Shown: piece by piece, positions 36,290-44,921 of the stretch | Layout: every line of letters begins with the position of its first letter | Numbering within the stretch: the stretch's first letter is position 1 | Assembly: GCF_027451485.1 (NCBI RefSeq) | Contig: NZ_DAIDJE010000019.1 | Location: 1-52,270 of the forward strand | Reading direction: 5' to 3' | DNA from: Bradyrhizobium sp. | Lineage (GTDB): Bacteria > Pseudomonadota > Alphaproteobacteria > Rhizobiales > Xanthobacteraceae | Length of the DNA: 52,270 nucleotides | Notes under the pieces: generated by a model | What the model was told of the DNA's origin: nothing | What the model saw: the letters and a program-made list of their open reading frames with translations, nothing else | The model's database searches: none | Translations under genes and position numbers: made by a program

Positions 36290-36534
36290 CGAGGTCGTGG
36301 CGGAAAAGATCGGGACTTCGGCGCGCACGTTGTCGCGGCTGTTCACCTCCGAAACACAGTTGAGATTCAAGAGCTGGTGCCAGCGGGCTGCGGATTGCGG
36401 CGGCCGTCGAGCGGCTGTCAACCGAGAACAACGTCTCAATCAAACAGGTCGCAGCGAGCTCGGATACGCCAGCCTTCCTGCATTTTCGCATGCCTTCCGG
36501 CAGGTTACCGGCCGAACGTCGCGCGATCTTTTGA
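36290..36534 (+). pseudogene. AraC family regulator remnant with two compensating frameshifts
   Basis: Only the DNA-binding part is recognisable. One frame reads VAEKIGTSARTLSRLFTSET and FKSWCQRA; after an extra G near 36390 the sense frame shifts to RIAAAVERLSTENNVSIKQV and AASS; after a missing G near 36462 it returns to GYASLPAFSHAFRQVTGRTS. About 24 residues of the second helix-turn-helix are therefore out of frame. No ligand-binding half is evident upstream. It could be a true pseudogene or two base-calling errors. It diverges from the MHS transporter and precedes the malonyl-CoA decarboxylase, so it may once have controlled either. Confidence 0.75.
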
Positions 36535-36645
36535 CGGCCGTCCGTCGTAACCGCCATGACAAATTGTTGTGCTTGATTGGGGCGCACTTCGCTTTAAATC
36601 GATGTAACATTCACCCGCAGTCAAAATGGATTCGACCAATCAGCA

Positions 36646-38025
36646 ATGGCCAACGCGTTTTTCAGCGATTTGCTAGCAACTATCTCGGAACGCGGGCGCA
36701 CCCTGCTCAATCGCGGCAAGCCGGACGACGGCAAGGAAGACGCCGACGGTCTGATCGGGCTCTGCGAGGCGGTCTTATCCGGCCGTGGCGAGGCCTCCGG
36801 CACCGCGATGGCCAGTGAAGTTCTCGACCGCTACCACGATCTCGATGCCGAGCAGAGGCTTGCCTTCTTCCATGCGCTGGCGCGCGATTTCGGTCCAGAC
36901 CGGGACAAGGTCAACAAGGCCATCGAAGCCTGGATGGCTGAGCCTCGCGACGGCAATGGCGGCGCCCTCCACTTTGCCTCCGAGCCAAGGCGGCAGGAAT
37001 TGATCCGGCGGCTGAACCGGGCGCCCGGCGGCACCGCCAATCTGGTCGCCATGCGCGCCGACTTGCTCACTTTGATGGGCAACAACAAGCAGGGCGAAGA
37101 CAGGGACCTTGCCGCGCTCGACCGCGACGTCGTGCACCTGCTCGCGTCCTGGTTCAACAGGGGATTTCTCGTGCTGCGCAGAATAGACTGGTCGACGCCG
37201 GCCAACATTCTGGAAAAGATCATTCGCTATGAAGCCGTGCACGAAATCGGCGGCTGGAACGATCTGCGCCGCCGCATCGATCCGGTCGACCGGCGCTGCT
37301 ACGCTTTCTTCCATCCCGCACTGGTCGACGAACCATTGATTTTCGTCGAGGTGGCACTGACAGAAGAAATTCCGCACGCGATTGCTCCGCTGCTCGCGGA
37401 AGACCGCGAGGCCGTTCCGGTCGAACGCGCGCGCACCGCCGTGTTCTACTCGATCTCCAACACACAGCGCGGCCTGGGCGGCATTTCGTTCGGCAATTTC
37501 CTCATCAAGCAGGTGGTCGAGGAGCTGCGGCGCGAATTGCCGAAGCTCGAAAACTTCGTGACGCTGTCGCCGGTGCCGGGATTTATGAAATGGCTGAAAA
37601 CGACGGCCTACCTTCCCGTCACCGAGGACGAGCGTTCCCTTCTCAAACATCTCGATGAGCCCGATTGGTGGCGGAATCCCGAGCTGGAAGGCCAGCTGCG
37701 TCCGATCGTCGAGACCCTGGCGGCCTACTATTTCCTGAAAGCGCGCACGCCCAAGGGGCGCCTGATCGATTCGGTCGCGCGCTTCCATCTCGGCAACGGC
37801 GCGCGGCTGGAGCGGATCAACTGGCTCGGCGACGTCTCGTCAAAGGGCATGCGTGAATCCGCCGGTATCATGGTCAACTATCTCTACCGTCTCGACGACA
37901 TCGAGAAGAACCACGAAGCCTATGCCAACGACGGCACGGTGGTTGCGTCCAGCACGGTGAAGAAAATGCTCAAGGGCGAAGGCCGCCGCCTGCTTGACAT
38001 CGTCGCGCTGCCCAAGCAGGCATAA
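36646..38025 (+). CDS. malonyl-CoA decarboxylase
   Basis: Converts malonyl-CoA to acetyl-CoA and CO2. The 459-residue protein has the family layout: a helical N-terminal part (1-180) and a GNAT-like catalytic domain. The active-site Ser lies in YSISNTQ (269-275) and the His is His381 in RFHLGNGA. Family pieces FFHPALVDEPLIFVEVALT and NFVTLSPVPGFMKWL are present. In rhizobia this enzyme (MatA) often lies with a malonyl-CoA synthetase gene; none is adjacent here. The AraC remnant lies just upstream. Confidence 0.94.
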   Translation: MANAFFSDLLATISERGRTLLNRGKPDDGKEDADGLIGLCEAVLSGRGEASGTAMASEVLDRYHDLDAEQRLAFFHALARDFGPDRDKVNKAIEAWMAEPRDGNGGALHFASEPRRQELIRRLNRAPGGTANLVAMRADLLTLMGNNKQGEDRDLAALDRDVVHLLASWFNRGFLVLRRIDWSTPANILEKIIRYEAVHEIGGWNDLRRRIDPVDRRCYAFFHPALVDEPLIFVEVALTEEIPHAIAPLLAEDREAVPVERARTAVFYSISNTQRGLGGISFGNFLIKQVVEELRRELPKLENFVTLSPVPGFMKWLKTTAYLPVTEDERSLLKHLDEPDWWRNPELEGQLRPIVETLAAYYFLKARTPKGRLIDSVARFHLGNGARLERINWLGDVSSKGMRESAGIMVNYLYRLDDIEKNHEAYANDGTVVASSTVKKMLKGEGRRLLDIVALPKQA

Positions 38026-38028
38026 AGC

Positions 38029-38718
38029 CTATACGTCAGCCCAGAGCCGGATCAGGTTGTGATAGAGCCCGGTGAGCCGCACCGTCTCGGGATCGTCGCG
38101 CCCGAGCCGTTCCACCAGTGCCTGGATCGTATTGTCCAGGTCGAAAACCAGCGTTCGCGCATGGGTATCGCGGATCATGCTTTGCAGCCAGAAGAACGAG
38201 GCGACGCGCGCACCTCGCGTCACGGGCGTGACCATGTGCAAGCTCGAGGCCGGATAGAGCACAAGGTCGCCCGCTGGGAGCTTGATTTCGTGTGAGCCGT
38301 AGAGGTCTTCGACCACCAGCTCGCCGCCGTCATATTCGCCGGGCTCGGACAGGAACAGCGTCACCGACAGATCCGTGCGGATGCGCGCCCCCGTCAAGCG
38401 GTCGCCGCGAACCGCGTTGTCGACATGTATGCCGAAATGATGGGCTCCGGCCGCCCGGTAGCGATTGAACAGCGGCGGAAAGATCTGTCGCGGAATCGCC
38501 GCCGAGATGAAGCGCGGATTCGACGTCAGCGCGGAAACGATGCGGTTTCCGAGCCTGCGCGCGATCTCGCTGTCCGGCGGCAACTGCTCGTTGCTCTTCA
38601 CCATCGCCGACTGTGCGCCGGCGGTCGAGCGTCCGTCTTCCCACACGCTCGCATCCATCAGGCGGCGGAAATCCGCGACCTCGTCCTTGCGCAGCACGCT
38701 GGGAACACAGATCAGCAT
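38029..38718 (-). CDS. piuC: PiuC-type Fe(II)/2-oxoglutarate dioxygenase
   Basis: A 229-residue PKHD-type hydroxylase of the PiuC/YbiX family. The iron ligands are His98 and Asp100 (HFGIHVDN) and His161 (SSLHMVTP), with Arg171 for 2-oxoglutarate. The family is regularly next to TonB-dependent catecholate siderophore receptors and so is thought to modify or process an iron carrier or help iron release. Here the receptor gene is upstream on the same strand with only six bases between them, so both are co-transcribed. It is cytoplasmic. Confidence 0.93.
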   Translation of the reverse strand: MLICVPSVLRKDEVADFRRLMDASVWEDGRSTAGAQSAMVKSNEQLPPDSEIARRLGNRIVSALTSNPRFISAAIPRQIFPPLFNRYRAAGAHHFGIHVDNAVRGDRLTGARIRTDLSVTLFLSEPGEYDGGELVVEDLYGSHEIKLPAGDLVLYPASSLHMVTPVTRGARVASFFWLQSMIRDTHARTLVFDLDNTIQALVERLGRDDPETVRLTGLYHNLIRLWADV

Positions 38719-38724
38719 CGCCGC

Positions 38725-41289
38725 TCAGAACCTTGCCGAAAGCATCACTTGCGCCGTGCGTCCCGGCGCTTCCAGCACGAACGGCGTCGCGCTTTGATAA
38801 AGCGCCGTGTAATAGAGCGTGTCGAAGATATTGTTGACGAACAGCTTCAGCGTCCAATGCTTGTCGATCCTGGCTTCCGCGAACGCGTCAAAGCGCCAGA
38901 AACTCGGCAGTGAAGTGCCCTGATTGGCCGCGAGCATTGTGCCGCCGTAGATCTTGGAGCGATAGACCGCCTGCCCGCCAACTTCCCACATGTCGTCTAT
39001 CTGATATTTACTGAGCAGGCTGAAGGATTGATGGGCGACGTTGGCAAGCGGCAGTCCGACGTTCGTGCTGTACAATGTGGTGTTGGCCGGGGGAACCAGC
39101 GACCTGGTCACCTCCGATTTCATCAGGACCAGACCGCCAAAGACACTCCATTTGTCAGTGATCTTGCCGGACGCTTCGAGATCTATGCCGTGGATTTCAT
39201 AGGCCGCGCCTGCGCTGATGCAAGGCACCGACCCCGCGGTGGCGTTGTAAGGGCAGGCCGGGGTTTGGTTCGCGGCCGAGGTAACATTGACCGATTCTCG
39301 CGCATTGGTGACCTGGGTCTCGAACAATGCGCCGCTCAGGAGCAAGTGACGCCTAAACAGTTCCCATTTATTGCCGAGTTCGATTGCCGAATTCTTCATC
39401 GGGCCGAACACCTGGTTCGAGTTGCCGTTGACGACGGGCGCCAACCCTCCATAGTTTGCGCTTGTGCCGTCAAATTCTGAACCTACCGGATCCGATGACG
39501 TCGCATAGGAGGCATAGAAGCTGGTGATCGGCAAAGGTTTCAGTGTGAGGCCCACATTGAAGTTCGGCATCACAGATTCGGCGGCCTGCGATCCCCAGGT
39601 CGAGGTTCCGTTCACCGTACCGAAGCCGGCGGTTTTGATCTTGTAATCGTCCACGCGAACGCCGCCGTTTAGGATCAGGAGGTCGCGATAGTTGGTGGTA
39701 TCGATCAGGTAGGCACTGGTGGTGTCGATCGAGATATCCGTGGGCTTTCCCGTGAGCGACCGGCTGCCCGGAAACGCTACAAACGTATCTTGCGGATTGA
39801 GAATGCTGACGCCGCTCGCCGAGCCGGAACTGCTGAAAGACCCGATGCTGGCGGTTCCCTCCGAACTCAAACCCGTATAGCTATCAATACTCGACCTCTC
39901 CCGGGATATTTCGATCCCTCCGACCGCGGTGTGATGCCAACCGCCGGTATCGAACTTGTAGGTGGCCTCGGACTGGTTATCGATGACATCGGTCGGTTGG
40001 TACCGGCTGACCGGATTGGCGGTCAGCGTACCCGCCGTGGCACCCACGACACTCGGCCGCTCCGGAATCGTCCCGATGTAGTTCAAGAGCGAATGCGACG
40101 CTCTCGCCTTGTCGCTCAGGGTCAGGTCAGGAGTGATTTGGACTTCGGTATTGACCGTGCCGATATCCTGCTGGACCGAGAAGAAATCGCGGTTGACGAA
40201 GCCATAGAAATTGCTGCTGTTGGCGCCATAACTCGGCCACGGGCCGCCGACCGTACTCCTAAACACCTGGCTGCTGCTTCCGTTCTCCCCAGGACGATAA
40301 TACGGCACACCGAAATCCGGCAGTCCATGGATGTCGGTGTGCACGTAATCGGTGGTGACCTTGACCGCATCGGACGGAGTCCATTTCATCGCGACGAAAC
40401 CACCACCGCGATCGTCTGTGGTATAATTCCGGCCAGCAACATCGGCGTCCTGAAACAGCCCACCGGCGCGAATCGCAAATGTCGGGCTGACCACTTGGTT
40501 GACATCGAGGACGACGCGCTTGGTGTCGTCCGTCCCGAACGTCGTATCCATATTGTAAAAGCTCTGATCGGTGTTGGCCTGCTTGGTGACGATATTGATC
40601 GCACCTCCGGTCGTGCCGCGACCGGCAAATGACGAGCCGGGTCCGCGCAGGATCTCGATCTGCTCCGTGAAGAAATTCTCGCGAACACTGACGCCGGAAT
40701 CGCGCACGCCGTCGATGAAGACGTCATTACGGGTGTCGAAACCGCGAATAAAAAACCGGTCGCCGAAGGCGTTACCGCCCTCGCCGGTACCAAGCGTCAC
40801 GCCGGCGGCGTTCAGAACCGCCTGCTTTAGCGAAGTGGCGTTCTCGTCCGCCAGCACCTCCCTGGAAATCGCGGTGACTGTCTTGGGCGTGTTCAGCAAG
40901 GGCTCCGGAAATTTGCCCGAAGCCTGCAAATGATCGACCTTGTAGGGCGCAGCCGGGTCGGCATAGCGGTCCCGATCCGCGGCCAGAGCAGGCGCCGCGG
41001 GTGCCGCGGGCTTGGCCTGTTGACGCCTCGCCGCACGGCGGAGCGCGTTACGTGCCTTGATCTGATCCGGCGACGGCGCGCTGGCTGCCGGCTTCGGACG
41101 CGCCACCGGAGCATCGACCGAAACTGGCGGCAAATCCGTCTGCTGCGCTTCGGCGCTCGAGAATGACGCAACGGCCACAAGGCCCGCCACCGCTGAGACC
41201 TTGCCGCCGGAGTAGCCGTTCGACCTCTCGTCGACAGAATTGATCGCTGCATTCGTTCGCAGCGAGCGCGGTGCCCTCACCGGATTCAT
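38725..41289 (-). CDS. TonB-dependent siderophore receptor
   Basis: An 854-residue outer-membrane receptor that imports a ferric siderophore, probably catecholate-type because of its PiuC neighbour. After a long basic N-terminus and signal sequence (cleavage likely near SSAEA-QQT) there is a TonB-box-like LPPVSVDAP and an Ala/Pro/Arg linker. The plug domain follows (about 130-260, with RGFDTRNDVFIDGVRD and QIEILRGPGSSFAGRG), then the 22-strand barrel ending in Phe. There is no STN signalling domain. It is the first gene of the piuC operon. Confidence 0.93.
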   Translation of the reverse strand: MNPVRAPRSLRTNAAINSVDERSNGYSGGKVSAVAGLVAVASFSSAEAQQTDLPPVSVDAPVARPKPAASAPSPDQIKARNALRRAARRQQAKPAAPAAPALAADRDRYADPAAPYKVDHLQASGKFPEPLLNTPKTVTAISREVLADENATSLKQAVLNAAGVTLGTGEGGNAFGDRFFIRGFDTRNDVFIDGVRDSGVSVRENFFTEQIEILRGPGSSFAGRGTTGGAINIVTKQANTDQSFYNMDTTFGTDDTKRVVLDVNQVVSPTFAIRAGGLFQDADVAGRNYTTDDRGGGFVAMKWTPSDAVKVTTDYVHTDIHGLPDFGVPYYRPGENGSSSQVFRSTVGGPWPSYGANSSNFYGFVNRDFFSVQQDIGTVNTEVQITPDLTLSDKARASHSLLNYIGTIPERPSVVGATAGTLTANPVSRYQPTDVIDNQSEATYKFDTGGWHHTAVGGIEISRERSSIDSYTGLSSEGTASIGSFSSSGSASGVSILNPQDTFVAFPGSRSLTGKPTDISIDTTSAYLIDTTNYRDLLILNGGVRVDDYKIKTAGFGTVNGTSTWGSQAAESVMPNFNVGLTLKPLPITSFYASYATSSDPVGSEFDGTSANYGGLAPVVNGNSNQVFGPMKNSAIELGNKWELFRRHLLLSGALFETQVTNARESVNVTSAANQTPACPYNATAGSVPCISAGAAYEIHGIDLEASGKITDKWSVFGGLVLMKSEVTRSLVPPANTTLYSTNVGLPLANVAHQSFSLLSKYQIDDMWEVGGQAVYRSKIYGGTMLAANQGTSLPSFWRFDAFAEARIDKHWTLKLFVNNIFDTLYYTALYQSATPFVLEAPGRTAQVMLSARF

Positions 41290-41412
41290 CTCATCGTCCC
41301 ATCATCAATCGTGTTGCTCACGCGGTCCGTCTGCGTGAGCGGATGACGGTTGCTACCGAGTGAAGAATTTGCGGTCAACACGACGGCGATTTGAACTTCC
41401 CTAGATCAAACC

Positions 41413-41455
41413 AATTCTAATGTTGAATTCGAATCGATCTAAGAGTCGTTCTAAG
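41413..41455. promoter_or_regulatory. possible iron-response operator upstream of the receptor gene
   Basis: AATTCTAATGTTGAATT at 41413-41429 is an inverted repeat, followed by TCTAAGAGTCGTTCTAAG at 41438-41455, a direct repeat of TCTAAG. The repeated TTCTAA half-sites recall the iron-control element of rhizobial Irr. It lies about 125 bases upstream of the receptor start. Tentative. Confidence 0.35.
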
Positions 41456-41496
41456 CGCGCGCACCGACAAAACACCTGCGGTGGTTCGGCGCGACT

Positions 41497-41736
41497 TCAA
41501 TCGCTGCTCGGCGGCTTCATCAGCGAGAAGAGTTCGTCGATGGTCGACTTTGCGACCTGGCGTGCGCGTTCGGAATCTTTCGTCCCCGCAATATTGATTC
41601 CGTTCACAACGGCCCGGATCTCGTCGCGAAAATCCGTCAGAAACCGCAGGGGATCTTTCGAATCATTGGCGACACGCGCAATCAGGCCGGCAAGCAGAAG
41701 CTGGCATGCGATCATGCGTCCATTCAGTTCTTCCAT
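41497..41736 (-). CDS. small protein of unknown function
   Basis: A 79-residue soluble, mainly helical protein (MEELNGRMIACQLLLAGLIA...). It has an amphipathic first helix and a charged remainder (LRFLTDFRDEIRAVVNG). I recall similar short unnamed proteins in Bradyrhizobium. GAGGTCGG precedes the ATG. It lies upstream of the siderophore receptor on the same strand but more than 200 bases away, with the possible operator between. Confidence 0.65.
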   Translation of the reverse strand: MEELNGRMIACQLLLAGLIARVANDSKDPLRFLTDFRDEIRAVVNGINIAGTKDSERARQVAKSTIDELFSLMKPPSSD

Positions 41737-42057
41737 TGCGCGCCGACCTCGACCATTGCACGTGTGTTTGCGTGCAGTGGCTCCGCCTTAGAACATGGCG
41801 AGGCGGATACGCTATCGAGGAATGCTTACTCTTCGAGGGATTCTAAAGGCGAGCACCGCGCCCGCGCTGCAAAACACGGGAGGGTGCACGGGCGGCTTTG
41901 AATCGCAGTCGTCCTTGAGAACGAGGCCTTGCATGACTCTGCCGAAGGCCACTCGGGGCGCCGCCTTGTAGTCGCTTGCTTGGGTCCGGCATAAGCCCCC
42001 AAGCCGCGCCCCTTACACGGACGCCGGACGCCAGGCCCCGCCGAGGGCAACAGGTTG
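41737..42057. other. intergenic region without a supported gene
   Basis: These 321 bases hold only short frames without domains. The part around 41980-42050 is GC-rich and repeat-like. No terminator hairpin with a T run was found for the DUF3297 gene. Confidence 0.45.
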
Positions 42058-42321
42058 CTACTTTTTGTCCCGGAAGTACGGTTCGACCGGGCCGTGCACC
42101 TTGATGGTCAGCGGATTGCCATGGCGGTCCTTTGCGTTGCCGGCGGTGACTCGTATCCAGCCTTCGCTGACGCAATATTCCTCGACGTTGTTTTTCTCGA
42201 CGCCCTTGAAGCGAATGCCGACATCGCGCGACAGGACCGCCTCATTGTAATAGGGACTCTTGGGATCGACGGAGAGCCGGTCCGGCAATTGATCGGATTG
42301 GGTTTCGTTCTTCTCGTTCAC
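42058..42321 (-). CDS. DUF3297 family protein
   Basis: An 87-residue soluble protein of DUF3297, unknown in role, with the hallmark LPDRLSVDPKSPYYNEAVL, GIRFKGVEKNNVEEYCVSEG and the end VHGPVEPYF. The start is a GTG at 42321. It overlaps the stop of the glutathione peroxidase gene by four bases (GTGA), so translation is coupled. The frame continues upstream inside the peroxidase gene but relatives begin near this GTG. Confidence 0.85.
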   Translation of the reverse strand: MNEKNETQSDQLPDRLSVDPKSPYYNEAVLSRDVGIRFKGVEKNNVEEYCVSEGWIRVTAGNAKDRHGNPLTIKVHGPVEPYFRDKK

Positions 42322-42794
42322 AGCAATGCCTCGATGTCCCTGGTAAGCTGCTCCGGCGTCGTAGTCGGCGCATAGCGCCCGACCACCTTGCCTGAACGGT
42401 CGACCAGGAATTTGGTGAAATTCCACTTGATCGCCGAGCCGAGCAATCCGGATTTTTCGCGTCGGAGATATTGATACAGCGGATGGGCGCTGCTTCCGTT
42501 GACTTCGATCTTGTCGAACATCGGAAAGCTCACCGCATAGTTCGTCGCGCAGAACTCTTCAATCTCCACCGCAGTCCCCGGCTCCTGGCGTCCGAACTGG
42601 TTGCAGGGAAAGCCGAGCACGGAAAAGCCGCGCTCCGCATATTTCTGCTGCAGGGCTTCGAGTCCCTTGTATTGCGGCGTGAAACCGCAGGCACTAGCGG
42701 TATTGACGACCAGGAGCACCTTGCCTTCGAACTGCTTGAGCGGCGTTTCTTCGCCTGCAAGCGACTTGGCGCTGAAATCGTAGATCGAACCCAT
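42318..42794 (-). CDS. glutathione peroxidase (cysteine type)
   Basis: A 158-residue thiol peroxidase of the glutathione peroxidase family, reducing hydrogen peroxide and lipid peroxides with glutathione or thioredoxin. The peroxidatic Cys36 lies in NTASACGFTPQY, where animal enzymes have selenocysteine. The FPCNQFG (Cys, Gln) and WNFTKFLVDRSG (Trp, Asn) motifs complete the site. The ATG at 42794 lies three bases past the amidase stop; a TTG at 42800 would overlap that stop. It belongs to the run from the amidase to DUF3297. Confidence 0.92.
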   Translation of the reverse strand: MGSIYDFSAKSLAGEETPLKQFEGKVLLVVNTASACGFTPQYKGLEALQQKYAERGFSVLGFPCNQFGRQEPGTAVEIEEFCATNYAVSFPMFDKIEVNGSSAHPLYQYLRREKSGLLGSAIKWNFTKFLVDRSGKVVGRYAPTTTPEQLTRDIEALL

Positions 42795-42796
42795 GC

Positions 42797-44200
42797 TCAA
42801 CCCCGATAGGGATCGACGGGCATCGGTGGTACCCCGCCGGCCTCGATCGCCTCGCCCGCGAGGAGGCAGAGATCCTCGCGGTAGCGACCGGCCACGACAT
42901 GCACGCCAACCGGCACGCGGCCAACCAGGTCCGTCGTGACTGTCAGGCCCGGCAGGCCCATGAAGGGGATAGCGATCTGCGGCAACTGAGCATGCCAGAC
43001 CCGCGCAAAGGAGACGTCATCCTTGGTGTCGAGTTCGTCAGCGAACGGCAACTCGCCCGACACCGGCATCACCAGCACCGGGTATTTTTCCAGGAACAGC
43101 GACCAGTCGCGCACCAGCGTCGCGCGCCGCGTCAGGATCTTTGACAGCGTCAGATGATCGAACGGATAGACCTTCGACCGGTTGCCGCGCAGGCAGGCGA
43201 GCGCGCCGGGATCTCCCTCGCGCTCGGCGGCGGCAAGCTGCGCTTCATAATTGTCGCCGAGCCAGAGCTTGGTTTGATGTTCGGCCGCTTCCTTCAGCGG
43301 AGGCAGCGACGTGACCTCTTCCACCATCCACCCGGCGCGCTCCAGGCGTTTGGCGGCATCGACGACCGCGGCTTTCACTTCAGCGACCGGATCGAGCCCG
43401 TCCGGATTCACGCACACGGCGGCGCGCTTCGGCATTGGCGGGCCTTCAAGCGGCGCCGGCACCCACCAGGGGTCGCGCGCATCAGGCGCCGACATCGCGG
43501 CGAGTGAGAGCCGCAAGTCGCCGATGGTCCGAGCCAGCGGTCCTGAAACGGCGGCGATCTGCGGGCCGATGGCCCGCTCGGGCAGCGCGGCATTGAAAGC
43601 GGCAATGCGGCCCGTCGTCGTGCGCAGCCCATGGACGCCATTGGCATAGGCAGGGTAACGGATCGAGCCAGCAATGTCGGTGCCGTGGGCAATGTGACCG
43701 ATGCCGGCCGCGACCGCTGCCCCCGCGCCACCGGACGAGCCGCCCGGCGTGATGGAAGGGTCGCGCGGATTCCTGGTGTTGCCATGGACCAGGTTGGTGG
43801 TGAACCAGCGGTAGCAGAACGCGGGGCAATTGGTTCGCCCAAGCATGACGGCGCCCGCCTTGCGGAGATTGTCCACGACGGGACTGTTGTCGCGCGCGAT
43901 GAGATCGCGCTGCATCTTGAGGCCGTTGGTGTTGGCGTAGCCGGCCTGGTCGATATTGGCCTTGATGGTCACGGGCACGCCGGCGAGCGGCCCCGGGTCT
44001 TCGCCGCGCGCGATCGCGGCATCGACCTCGGCTGCCTGCGACATCACTTCGTCGGGGCGATGATCGATCACCGCATTGATTGCGGGGTTGACGGCGTCAA
44101 GCCGCTCGAGCGCCGCCGTGGCGGCTTCCCTTGCCGAAACCTTCCTCGACTTGATCAGACCGGCCAACTCTTCGGCCGGCAGGCGCCAAATATCGTTCAT
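42797..44200 (-). CDS. amidase signature family protein
   Basis: A 467-residue amidase of the signature family with the Ser-cisSer-Lys triad: Lys in VTIKANIDQAG, the cis-Ser in GGSSGGAGAAVAAG and the nucleophile Ser in GTDIAGSIRYPAY. It hydrolyses an amide or related bond; GatA is unlikely because gatB/gatC are absent and the C-terminal region differs. The substrate is unknown. It sits between the cytochrome c and glutathione peroxidase genes, 62 bases after the former and touching the latter. Confidence 0.9.
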   Translation of the reverse strand: MNDIWRLPAEELAGLIKSRKVSAREAATAALERLDAVNPAINAVIDHRPDEVMSQAAEVDAAIARGEDPGPLAGVPVTIKANIDQAGYANTNGLKMQRDLIARDNSPVVDNLRKAGAVMLGRTNCPAFCYRWFTTNLVHGNTRNPRDPSITPGGSSGGAGAAVAAGIGHIAHGTDIAGSIRYPAYANGVHGLRTTTGRIAAFNAALPERAIGPQIAAVSGPLARTIGDLRLSLAAMSAPDARDPWWVPAPLEGPPMPKRAAVCVNPDGLDPVAEVKAAVVDAAKRLERAGWMVEEVTSLPPLKEAAEHQTKLWLGDNYEAQLAAAEREGDPGALACLRGNRSKVYPFDHLTLSKILTRRATLVRDWSLFLEKYPVLVMPVSGELPFADELDTKDDVSFARVWHAQLPQIAIPFMGLPGLTVTTDLVGRVPVGVHVVAGRYREDLCLLAGEAIEAGGVPPMPVDPYRG

Positions 44201-44262
44201 GTTAAGCCCCTTCTTGCCAGATGTTGTAGCGGCAGCAGGACTGCCGCACCAGCCGCATGAGC

Positions 44263-44841
44263 TCAGCGGTAATGCGAGATGTAATAGGCGAGGGCCGCGA
44301 TCTGCTCCTTAGAGACCGACCCCATCACGTCCGCCATGGTGCCGTCATAGCCATGACGGGTGTTGTCCTTGTATTCATTGAGCGTCTTGTTCAAATAGTC
44401 CTCGCGCTGATTGGCAAGTCGCGGCACGTTCTCCTTGCCGGAGAAATCCGCGTTGTGGCACGAGTTGCAATGGTTGGCTTGCGCCAGCGCCAGTCCCTTC
44501 TGCATTCGCGCGGGATCGCCGACATCAGTCGGTGGCTGCGGCTTCGGCAGCCTGGAGACGAAATCGGCGAATTTTTGCAGATCATCATCGGTGAATGATT
44601 TCGTCATGTCGTTCATCGGCTCGAAGGTGCGCAGTTTTTCGCGAAACATGAACAGCTGGATCAGCGCATAGGGCGACTGTTGGGCGCCCAACGAAGGAGT
44701 GTACGCCGTCTCCGATTGGCCGTGCTCGCCGTGACAACCGAAGCAGGCGGCCGCGCGCTGCTCAATGGTTTCGGCCGCTTGTACCGAAGAAGCCAGCGAT
44801 CCCACCGCCACCGCGGCCATTATCTTTGTTATTGCCCGCAT
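44263..44841 (-). CDS. diheme cytochrome c (c4-like)
   Basis: A periplasmic cytochrome of 192 residues with a signal peptide ([20 protein letters not shown]) and two CxxCH heme sites, CFGCH (33-37) and CNSCH (125-129). The two similar halves are typical of cytochrome c4-like proteins. Axial Met ligands are probably in [10 protein letters not shown] and [10 protein letters not shown]. It lies directly downstream of the PQQ-dependent dehydrogenase gene and is its likely electron acceptor. A GTG start at 44862 would add seven residues. Confidence 0.9.
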   Translation of the reverse strand: MRAITKIMAAVAVGSLASSVQAAETIEQRAAACFGCHGEHGQSETAYTPSLGAQQSPYALIQLFMFREKLRTFEPMNDMTKSFTDDDLQKFADFVSRLPKPQPPTDVGDPARMQKGLALAQANHCNSCHNADFSGKENVPRLANQREDYLNKTLNEYKDNTRHGYDGTMADVMGSVSKEQIAALAYYISHYR

Positions 44842-44871
44842 CAATCTTGCCTTCAGAGCCACCTTTAAAAA

Positions 44872-44908
44872 CGAAAATCGGGGGCGAACCGTTCGGCCGC
44901 CCCCGATT
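44872..44908 (-). terminator. intrinsic terminator after the PQQ dehydrogenase gene
   Basis: ATCGGGGGCG / CGCCCCCGAT, a perfect 10-bp stem with an 11-base loop, then TTTCGTTTTT on the minus strand. It lies between the dehydrogenase and cytochrome genes, so part of the transcripts may stop before the cytochrome. Confidence 0.8.
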
Positions 44909-44921
44909 GCAATGCTCGCGC

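Noticed and set aside
42797..44200. annotation as gatA (glutamyl-tRNA amidotransferase subunit A)
   Set aside because: No gatB or gatC nearby and the C-terminal region differs; only the amidase signature is supported.
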